Shown in pieces: positions 19,001 through 26,600 of a stretch of DNA of 64,000 bases (positions are counted from its first letter, which is position 1; the number at the start of each line of letters is the position of its first letter). The position numbers and the translations under genes were made by a program. The DNA comes from Streptomyces sp. SID13726 (GTDB taxonomy: Bacteria > Actinomycetota > Actinomycetes > Streptomycetales > Streptomycetaceae): NCBI RefSeq assembly GCF_010548375.1, contig NZ_JAAGLY010000014.1, forward strand, positions 62,001 through 126,000, written 5' to 3'. A model generated the notes under the pieces. That model was not told the origin of the DNA. It made no database searches and was given only the letters and a program-made list of their open reading frames with translations.

Positions 19001-20594
19001 TGTGCACCGCACGCTCGAAGGCGTCCAGGGAGCCCAACGAGCCGAAGTGCGCGCCGAGTCCGACGATGTCCAGGGCGGGGAGGGATGCCGAGGACTCCGG
19101 GCGGACCCTGGAGTGGGGCTCCGGGGCTGGAGCGGGGGTGGAGGGGGACTCCGTGGCGGTGGGGGTCGTAGATCCGTGGTCCTCGGCTGTGGGGGGTGTG
19201 GTGCCATGTGCCTTGTGAGGGGAGGTAGTTGGGGTGCGGTCCGGTGGTGACGACAGGACGACGTGCGCGTTCGTGCCGCCGAAGCCGAACGCCGAGACCG
19301 CTGCCCGGCGGGGGCCCGGGCCCTCGGGCCACCGGCGGGCTGCGCGGACCAGGGTGTCCGCGCCGACCTTGCCGTCCTTCGAGGAGATCGGGTCGGTGAC
19401 GCCGATGGTCGGTGGGATGACGCCGTCCGCCATGGCGAGGATGACCTTGAGCAGGCTGCTGAGGCCGCCCACGGTGAGGAGATGGCCGACGTTGCCCTTG
19501 ACCGAGCCGTGCGCGGGGACCTTGCCGTGGGTTCCGAAGAACTCGGCGACGGACTCCGCCTCGGTGGCGTCGCCGATGGGGGTGCCGGTGGCGTGGCACT
19601 CCAGGTAGTCGATGTCGGCGGGGCGCACGCCGGAAGCGGCGTAGGCGCGGGCGAGGGCGTCGAGTTGGCCGCTCTTGTTCGGGACCAGGGGGTGGCGTCC
19701 GGAGCCGTCGTTGGACAGGCCGATGCCGTCCACCACGGCGTGGATGCGGTCGCCGTCCCGGAGCGCGTCATCGAGTCGCCGCACCGCGACCATGCCGGCG
19801 CCCTGCCCGGTGACGATGCCGCCGGAACGGGCGTCGAAGGGCTGGCTGAAGCCGTCCTCCGGATAGGCGTGCAGATCGGAGAAGGAGAGGTGGATCAGCG
19901 TCGGATCGGGAGCGCAGACCGCGCCCGCGAGCGCCAGGTCCACCTCCCCGGAGGCGAGATGACCGCACGCCAGGCTCAGCGCGTACAACGCGGAGGAACA
20001 GGCGGCGTCCAGGCAGTAGCGGGGGCCGCCGAGACCCAGGGCGGCGGCGGTGACCGCGGCGGGCGAACCGCTCACCCGCAGGTTCTCCGGCACGATCGCC
20101 GCCCGGTCGATCAGGCTGTACGACTCCGGGAACGCCGCCGGCTCGGGCAGCCCGGCCCGGCGCAGCCCGGCGAGCACCGCCTCCTGCGCCAGCGGGACGC
20201 TCACCTCGGCCGAAGTCGGAGTGGGGAACGAGTAGTTGCCCATCACGAGGGCTGTGCGGGCCAGGGTCTCGGGCCGACCGTCCAGACCGCAGTCCCGCAG
20301 CGCCTCGCGGGCCGCGTACAGGGACCAGTGGAAGATGCGGTCCAGCCGGGAGAGTTCGGCGGCGTCGAGTCGGTAGCCGCTCGGGTCGAAGGCGAAGTCG
20401 GTGACGAACCCGCCCCTGCGGGAGGTGAGTCGGTGGCGCGGATCGAGGTCACGCGCGTCGGGCGCGGACCCGAAGACCTCCGTACCGCCCTCGTGGCGGC
20501 TGTCCGTGCCGGCGCGGAGGTTGCGGCGGAACTCCTCGGGAGTCCGGGCGCCGGGGAACAGACACGAGATCCCGACGATGGCGAACTTGCTCAT
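13089..20594 (-). CDS. PUFA-type megasynthase: KS-CLF-AT-DH-DH
   Basis: A 2501-residue multienzyme, start set by GGAGGAGACAG before the ATG. KS1 (about 1-450) has the triad: Cys in DAACSSALYAL near 197, His in ECHATGTP, His in GNVGHL. The second KS (about 525-1010) has SAEGAGTAQAL in place of the Cys motif near 709 and AQLGDA in place of GNVGHL; it is a chain-length-factor-like domain. The acyltransferase (about 1100-1460) has GYSLGEAS near 1178. A Pro/Ala/Thr linker (about 1480-1700) follows, then four hotdog folds forming two FabA-like dehydratases, with catalytic segments CHFPDDPVLAGSL near 1998 and RHFHRDPVMPGSLG near 2397. This is the domain order of myxobacterial Pfa3 without the AGPAT domain. 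It would extend and dehydrate acyl chains with the neighbouring synthase. Confidence 0.92.
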   Translation of the reverse strand: MSKFAIVGISCLFPGARTPEEFRRNLRAGTDSRHEGGTEVFGSAPDARDLDPRHRLTSRRGGFVTDFAFDPSGYRLDAAELSRLDRIFHWSLYAAREALRDCGLDGRPETLARTALVMGNYSFPTPTSAEVSVPLAQEAVLAGLRRAGLPEPAAFPESYSLIDRAAIVPENLRVSGSPAAVTAAALGLGGPRYCLDAACSSALYALSLACGHLASGEVDLALAGAVCAPDPTLIHLSFSDLHAYPEDGFSQPFDARSGGIVTGQGAGMVAVRRLDDALRDGDRIHAVVDGIGLSNDGSGRHPLVPNKSGQLDALARAYAASGVRPADIDYLECHATGTPIGDATEAESVAEFFGTHGKVPAHGSVKGNVGHLLTVGGLSSLLKVILAMADGVIPPTIGVTDPISSKDGKVGADTLVRAARRWPEGPGPRRAAVSAFGFGGTNAHVVLSSPPDRTPTTSPHKAHGTTPPTAEDHGSTTPTATESPSTPAPAPEPHSRVRPESSASLPALDIVGLGAHFGSLGSLDAFERAVHSGAPDLRPLPERRWRGLDRTEGGTLERAGLAADAPHGAFVDGVEVDPAELRVPPADLRIYNPQHALMTEVADEALRDAGLVSGAPESRRVAVVVVTEIEPYTHARLTRYGLGTFLRREFDKAGVELTEEQRAALAEVARDAVVDPIGANEVLSYIGNVMAGRISSRWNLTGPSFTLSAEGAGTAQALEVARLLLLDPDLEAVLVGGVDLAGSAENLLLDPEVRSTPGLTFNEGDGGRVVGEGAGALVLTRADGPLSRRRVYARIAGTAVRYAPADGALPAVSTKALAEAARAALLQAGVDAADVGCVEAHAPGTPEGDRAELAALAEVYRAGPGGTALGSVKAQLGDAVCAAGIAGLIKAALCVRHAYLPGTRGWRRPDDALADAFAASALYVPDASRPWLREEQDGRRHAAVDVLGAGGSHAHIVLSSVPAAERPRATADWYGAQGPVLLALAADTPEGLVAEAERHRVLLTDGGDPRALAREAAAGLDGRRLRAVLVGADREALLRQLASAVRDLPGAYAEGREWATPAGSFFTPRPLGPEGRVALVYPGAFNSYPGLGADLFRAFPALLDRFEAQATQPARMLRAAQLYPRTATALTRRDLMRWEERLGDDVPFMLATGTSFAILYTALVRDVLGVTAHGGFGYSLGEASMLFASGGWDPAGRSDSLLTESPVFQDRLCGPRRTVRESWGLSEDVPDENVWASHVLLSAAEPVMAALARHDRVHLTHVNTPGEVVIAGDPAQCRALIAELGCPAARSPVNVVMHCPVVDPELTGLAALNDYPTGSFGDLELFSAYDYEPLPAERLADSPQRIAHTLRSTIDFPRLVHAAYESGYRYFIEVGPGATCTRWIRETLGDAPHMAACVDRRGTSATTPLAHLAARLVGHGLPVDLTALLDAAPTDRPAVASRPRRLPKVRVGGGEPIPVRVAREAAAVLSAGRGASAAAEGEREADLAAGLVGTPARAAGLTATPTLAAGPTATSAIGAGSSPGAPVPTARSAPPLPTPPAPPEVPDVMPADPTLDEVPEVITFDGDPVTALPWAARPPAEGVLARTAPAPHRPPSPRPEAPSGPPSASPFQAPPTAPSRRAAIAADLVRDLRRDIVATHGVVMETHRILQSAALDRAEALLVTPTAMPIPTPTPTPTPTPPAKAAVRTPALAPATPEPPSPKIHEGVVWDEADLLEFATGSVAKVFGPEFAEIDGFRARVRLPAPPYHFVTRVTALDAKPGVLEPSRITTEYDVPEDAWYAVDGGVPPAVTVESGQCDLLLVSYLGIDFRNKGDRVYRLLDSSLIFHGGLPTTGQTLRYDISIDRFVHQGDTTIFFFSYLCYADGELILELKDACAGFFSKAELDTPLGVVITDKDRARRAALPRGTFKPLAYAQKDRLDATDLELLAQGRPGEVFGPDHAQDPGLNPALRLPDSRLRMVDEVTVDRKGGPCGLGLITAVKRLQPDAWYFTCHFPDDPVLAGSLIAEGAVQLLQVYLMHQGLHLTLPDARFQTVTGRRIDVQVRGQVTPKDAEIRYEVEVTELTLLPRPTVIADVLVYLGDKPVVRMRDLGLQIVEKPGTPYRPGPGGVPEFLGRRNRAGEPAMINELHLAHAAQGLLDMAMGPEFEIYRTGRAPYIPNGDFQFVDRVMSLKGTRGDLGPGSEMVTEYDSPEDAWYYRENSYPHMPNFVYMESSLQAAIFLGYYLGATLRQPDEEYAIRNLDGRATLVKDVDPRGRTVRHRSTLLSTSVVSGAVLQNFSYELSADGEVFYTGESMFGYFSEAALANQVGLDRGAYQEPWIEAERPAAERVRRIELPDEAPAFTDPAGGFLRLPGDRFHLVDRVDLVADGGTFGKGYLHGHRKIRADEWYFDRHFHRDPVMPGSLGVEAVLQAMRLFVLEENLAEGMERPRFAMATDVEMSWKYRGQILRPDEELSFDVHVKEIRREPGRLLLIADASLWKPRLRIYELTDVAVEVRPDAG
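15551..15594. repeat. GGGCGT microsatellite coding a Pro-Thr linker
   Basis: Five to six copies of GGGCGT followed by variants (GGGAAT, GGGCAT). On the minus strand they encode the PTPTPTPTPTP hinge between the acyltransferase and dehydratase parts of the megasynthase. The repeat may change hinge length by slippage. Confidence 0.85.
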
Positions 20595-20692
20595 GACAGC
20601 TGTCTCCTCCAAGGTGCCGCGTCCCGGCGGGTGTTGAGGCCGTCGCGGGCGCACACCCGCCGGGACCGCGGCCGGAAATCGGCTCGGCTCGC

Positions 20693-23600
20693 TCAGCGGC
20701 TGGCGAACTTCGCGGCCAGCTGCGGGGTGGACACCAGGGACACACCGACCAGGCGCAGCAGCACCCGCCCGTCCGGGGCGCACGCCGTCACCGTGACCGA
20801 GGCGCCGGTTCCGGACGCCGTCTCCGGCGCGACGACCACGAGGAACGGCTCACCGCTCGGCAGCACCTCGTACAGCTCGGTCCGGCGCACCGCCATCGGC
20901 AGGGCGGCCGTGTCGAAGTGGCTGCGCATCCACACCAGCGCCGCCTGGAGCAGCAGGTCCGCGGTGGCCGGCGTGTAGCGGTCGGTTCCGAACGCCTGAC
21001 CGGCCGAGGGGAGTTCAGCCAGCTCGCACTCGACGACGAAGTTCGCGGCCGTCGCGTTCAGCACCCGGCGCAGCCCGCGCAGGGACTCTCCGTGGAAGAG
21101 CGTGCCGTCGTCGTAGAAGCCCCGTGCGTCGCTGCCGCCGCCCAGGGCGGGGAGGGCGCTCTGCCGTTCCGGGGTCCGGCGGGTGCCTTGGTCCAGGACC
21201 ACGGTGGCCGCGTAATGGGGGCGTACGGATCCGTCGTCGGCGGTGGAGACGATCGTGACGTTGGCGGTCGTGGAGTCGGCGGTCGCGGAGTTGGCGGTCG
21301 TGCCGTCGGCGGTGGTCGAGATGGTCAGCCGCAGTCGGCCGTCGAAGCCGCCGTCGAAGATGACGCCTTTGTGGACGGCGAAGTCGCGGACCTCGGCGAC
21401 CGTGCGGCCGGTGAGGCGTTCGACGGCACCGGCCGCCCAGCCCAGCGCCGCCGCGGCGGGCAGCACGGGGGCGTCCCCGATCACGTGGTCGGCGAGCAGC
21501 GGGTCGGTCAGGAGGTCGCTCAGGTCGCGCTCCAGGACGAACGGGCCGGTGCGGACCGGGAGTTCGGGTGCCGACAGGGGAGTGGTCGGGCCGAGGACCG
21601 TGACGACGTCACCGGACCGTTCGGGGGCGAACTGCTCGGTGAACAGGCGCGTTCCGGTCTCCTCCGGGATCAGGGCGATGCCCCGCTCCTCGAACACCGC
21701 CTTGATCTGCGGCGAGACCATGCCGCTGTCCCAGGCACCCCAGTTGAGGGCGGAGACATGGGCCTTGGGGTGGGTGCGCCTGAAGGATGCGGCCCAGGTG
21801 TTGAGCACCTCGTTGGCCATCGCGTAGTCCGACTGGCCCCGGTTGCCGAAGAACCCGGCGACCGACGAGAACAGCACCACGTGGCGCAGCCGTTCGGCGG
21901 GCAGCGCGGCCGTCACCGACCGCAGACCGCCGAGCTTCACGGCGAAGACCCGCTCGATCTCGGCCGCCTTCTTCGCGGAGATCAGCTGATCGGCGAGGAC
22001 CCCGGCACCGTGCACCAGACCGGTGATCCGCTCCCGGTACGGGGCGAGTGCGGCGGCGGTCGCGGCGGTGTCGGTGATGTCCACCGGGAGGTACTCGACC
22101 TCGCTGCCCGCGGCTCGTACGGCGGCCAGGGTCTTCCTGACCTCCCGCTCGCCCACGACCGCCCGGTACAGCTGCTCGACCCGCTTGGGGGTCGGCTTCT
22201 CGCCCGTCTCCCTGAGCCGGCCGGCCGCGGCGGCCTTCAGTCCGGCCGGGGCCGTCACGCCGTGCGCCCAGTCGGGTTCGTTACCGAGGGGGGTGCGGCC
22301 CAGGAGCAGGAGGCCGGGCTTGTGGGTGCGGGCCAGCTCTTCGACGCACCGGGCGGTGATGCCGCGGGCTCCGCCGGTGACGACGAGGAGGTCGTCGGGG
22401 GTGAGGGGGGAGGCGGGCTCGGTGATGACCTCGCTCTCCCTTTCACCTTCACCCAGGGTCAGCGCGACCCGTCGGACACCGTCATGTCCCACCTGGACCG
22501 GGCCGACCGCCGCGTCGTGGATCTCCGTGAGGATCAGCTCGGCCGCCTCGGCGGCACCGAGTGCGGGCGCCAAGTCGACGGCCCGGCAGAAGAGTTCGGG
22601 TGCTTCCACGGCCAGCGTCTTGGCCAGCCCGCCGATACCGCCCGCTGGCACCGCGTCCTCCGAGACTCCGCCGAGCCCGAAAGCGCCGTCCAGGCGGGTG
22701 ACGGTGACGAAGGCGGCCCGGTGGCCGTCGGCGGCGGCTGCCGTCAGCGGGGCCACCAGGTGCCGGGCGACGAGCAGTTGATGTGCCAGCCGTCGCACGC
22801 CCTCGGACCACGGCAGTTCGTCCGCCGCCGTGAAGCCCACGGCCAGGTGCACCTTCTCGGTGCCCAACTCCTGGAACCGGGCGGCCAGTTCGTTGGCGCC
22901 CCAGCCGGTCAGCGGAAGCTCCCGCACCCCGGCCACGCGCTCCGGTACCCCGGCCACACGCTCCGGTACCCCGGCCTCGCGCTCCGGTACCCCGGCCACG
23001 CGCTCCGGCACCCCGGGCAGCCGCAGCGACCGCACCTGCCAGCCGGCCGCGACCAGCCGTGCCGTCACGGCCTCGGCGACCTCGCTGCCGTCGTTCACGA
23101 CCAGCGCGGTCGCGGCCTGCGGGAACGCCCCCACGAGCCGGTCGGGAAGAGGCAGCTCCACCAACTCCGCCTGCCCGCGGCCGATCAGGGACGGCGTCAC
23201 GATCTGCGCCGCCTCCACCTTGACCGGAGCGGTGCTGCTCGGTGCCTCGGCGACCGGCGTCCCGTTCAACCCGGTCACGAAGCCCACGATGTCGGCGAGG
23301 GTGCGGAGTTCGGCGAGGTGCTCCGGGCCGATGGGGGTGGGGGAGGGGAAGCGTTCTTGGAGGACGCCCATGATTTCGACGCGTTTGATGGAGTCGATGC
23401 CGAGGTCTGCTTCGACGTCCATGGTGAGGTCGAGCATCTCGGCCGGGTAGCCGGTCTTCTGGGCCACGACGTCGAGGAGGGCGGTGCGGACGTCGTCGGG
23501 GGCGGGGGCGGGGGCGGTTGGTGCCGGTATCGGTGTCGGTGCCGGTTCCGTTGCTGCGGACGTGGGGCCGCTGAGCTCCAGCACGAAGCCGACGATCTCG

Positions 23601-26600
23601 TTGAGGGTGCGGAGTTCGGCGAGGTGTTCGGGGCCTGCGGGGGTGGGGGAGGGGAAGCGTTCCTGGAGGACGCCCATGATCTCGACGCGCTTGATGGAGT
23701 CGATGCCGAGGTCTGCTTCGACGTCCATGGTGAGGTCGAGCATTTCCGCCGGGTAGCCGGTCTTCTCCGCCACCACGCCGAGGAGGGCCTTGGTGACGTC
23801 GTCGGCGTTGACGCGCGCGACCGGAGCCGAGGTGACGGCGGTCGCCCGAGCTGTCGTGCCGCCCAGGCTGAAGACGAAGCCGACGATCTCGCTCAGGGTG
23901 CGGAGTTCGGCGAGGTGCTCGGGGCCGACCGGGGTGGGGGAGGGGAAGCGTTCCTGGAGGACGCCCATGATCTCGACGCGCTTGATGGAGTCGATGCCCA
24001 AGTCCGCCTCCACGTCCATGGCGAGATCGAGCATCTCGGCCGGGTAACCCGTCTTCTGCGCCACCACGTCGAGCAGTGCCGCCGCGATGTCCTCCTTGGT
24101 GGCGGTGGCCGACGTGGGAGCCTCGGGGAGCTTGGGCGCGGGGGTTCCGGCCGGCGGGAGCGCCGCGGTCGCGGGCGGGGCCGGGGCGGGCAGGGCGGGC
24201 GGCTCGGGAGCGGCCGGAGGCGCGGCTACGGCGATGGGGGCCGCGGCGATGGCGGGCGCGGGCGCCGACGCGGCCGTCAACGGCGTTGCCGGGAGCGCGG
24301 GTTCGGCGGCCGGAGCCGTCGAGGGCCGGGTGCCGGCGGGCACTGTCGGGGTCTGGGTGCCGGCGAGTTCCATGGACGCCAGGTCCCGCAGGATCTCGCT
24401 GGCCCGCAGGTGGGTGCGGCCGATGGCCAGGCCGTGCTCCTTGACCGAGGCCACGCCCGGGGTCACCGCTTCGACGCGGCCCTGCTCGTCGGCCCGTTCC
24501 AGGAGGCCCATCATGCGGTGCGCGGTGTCCAACTGGCTGCGCAGATACTCGTCGTGCAGGGAGAGATGACCGGCGATCAGTTCGGTGAGCTGGTCGGCCG
24601 CCGGAGCGGCTGTTCCGAGGTCGTCGTGTTCCACGGGCTTGTTCTCCAGGACGTCTGTGGGGACGGAGAGAGCGACGGACGCCGGTGCGGCGGCGACGGT
24701 CGGGGTGGCCTCGGCGGGCGTGATCGTGATGCCCGGCGCGTCGGCCAGGACGGGGGACGCACCGGGTGCGTGCGCGGACCAGGCAGGTCCGTCGGAGTTC
24801 GCCACATGACGCGCCGAGGGACCGGCGGACGGCACGGCCGCGACGGGAGACACGCCTCCGCCTCCGTCACCTGAGACGGCACCGTCACCTGAGACGGCTC
24901 CGTCACCTGAGACGGCACCGACGCCCGACGCCACCGGCTCCAGCACGGATTCCCGTCCCGAGAGCGTCACCCGGTACCCGTTCTCCAGCGCCTCCCGATA
25001 CGCCTCCCGACGCGCCTGCGGCACATGGTTGATGCCGTTCAGCGGCACGGTCATCCCCTTGACGGGCTCCACGGCCACCGGCTCCGCCGCATACCGGTCC
25101 GCCGTCGCCAACGGCATCCCGAGGACGAAGAGTTGAGCCACCCCACGCTTCAGGGTGAGATCCGCGTCGCCCCCGCTGCCGGGGTCCAGCTGCACCGCGT
25201 GGTGCTCCCGCTCGCCGAGGATCCGCCCGACCAGCCGGGTCAGCACGCCCTTCGGCCCGAACTCCACGAACGTGCGGAACCCCGCCGCGTACATCTCCTC
25301 CACTCGGTCGCTGAACTCGACCGGCCGCACCAACTGGTCCACCAGCGTGCGCCGGTTGGCGTCGGCGTCCGTGCCGTACGAGGCGCCGGGCGAGTTGGCG
25401 AACACCGGGCCGCGCGGCGCACGGATCTCGGCGTCGGCGACCCGGCGGCCGAACTCCTCGACGGCATGGGCGACGAACGGCGTGTGGAAGGCCGCCGACA
25501 CCGGCAGCCGCAGCGCCCGCACCCCGGCAGCGCCCGCCGCCTCGACGAACCGCTCCACGGCGTCCGTGGCACCGCCGAGCACGATCTGGTCCGCCGCGTT
25601 GCGGTTGCAGACGATCAACGAGGGGTGCGCGGCGAGGAGTTGAGCGAGGCTGTCCTCGGACGCCGTCACGGCCGCCATGGCACCCGGGTCGAAGCCCGGG
25701 TCGGCGTCGGCGGGCGGCGCCATCGCCGCGCCCCGCGCCCTGGCCAGGGCGAAGTAGGTGTCGTCGTCGATGGCCTCGGCGGCCCACAGCGCGGTCAGCT
25801 CGCCGAAGCTGTGCCCGAGGAACCCGTCGGCGGTGAAGCCGAGTTCGCTGAGATAGCGGAACTGTCCGGCCGAGAGCGCGCCGATGGCGGGCTGGGCGTA
25901 CTCGGTGCGGCGCAGCTCGCTGTCCTGGGCGGCGCGGGCCACCTCGTCGAAGGCGGGTGGCGGGAACGCGACCCGGGACAGCGGGAGTTCGGACTCCGCG
26001 AAGGCCGCGTTGGCCCGGTCGAAGGCCGCCCGCAGCGGAGGCAGTGCCAGCACCGCGTCCCGTCCGGGCTCGACGTACTGGCTGCCCTGCCCGGCGAAGA
26101 GCGCGGCCACCTTGCCGAGCCCGGCCGCGGACGCGCGGAAGTAGACGCCCTTCGGGTGCGACCAGGACCCGGCGGTCGGCCTGGCCCGCAGCTCGGCCAC
26201 GGCCAGGGCGCGCAGCTCGGCGAGTTCGGCGTCGGTGCGGGCGACCAGCGCGAGTCGCGGACGGCCGGCCGGAGCGGGCGAGGTCGCCGACTCGGCGCCG
26301 CTCTCCAGCGCCCGCACCAGACTGTTCATGTCAGGTTCATGCCATACATGAATCCGGCTCACGGGGAACAGCACCCGCAGGTCCTCGCCGTCGCCGTGCT
26401 CCTCCAGCACCACGTGGAAGTTGGTGCCGCCGAAGCCGAACGACGAGACGCCCGCCCGGCGCCTGGGGCGGTGCGGGTCACGGATCCAGGGGCGGGTGCG
26501 CGTGCCGACGTAGAACGGGCTGTCGGCCCAGTCGATCGCGGGGTTCGGCCGGTCCACGTTGATCGTCGGCGGCAGCAGCCGGTGGTGCAGCGCGAGCGCC

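Noticed and set aside
20918..24874. 1318-codon plus frame opposite the first megasynthase
   Set aside because: Glycine/arginine-rich antisense reading of conserved KR, ACP and linker sequences; no start signal.
24866..24915. Short tandem repeats considered as a CRISPR or iteron array
   Set aside because: Units are in frame, adjacent and without spacers; they encode a repeated AVSGDG linker.
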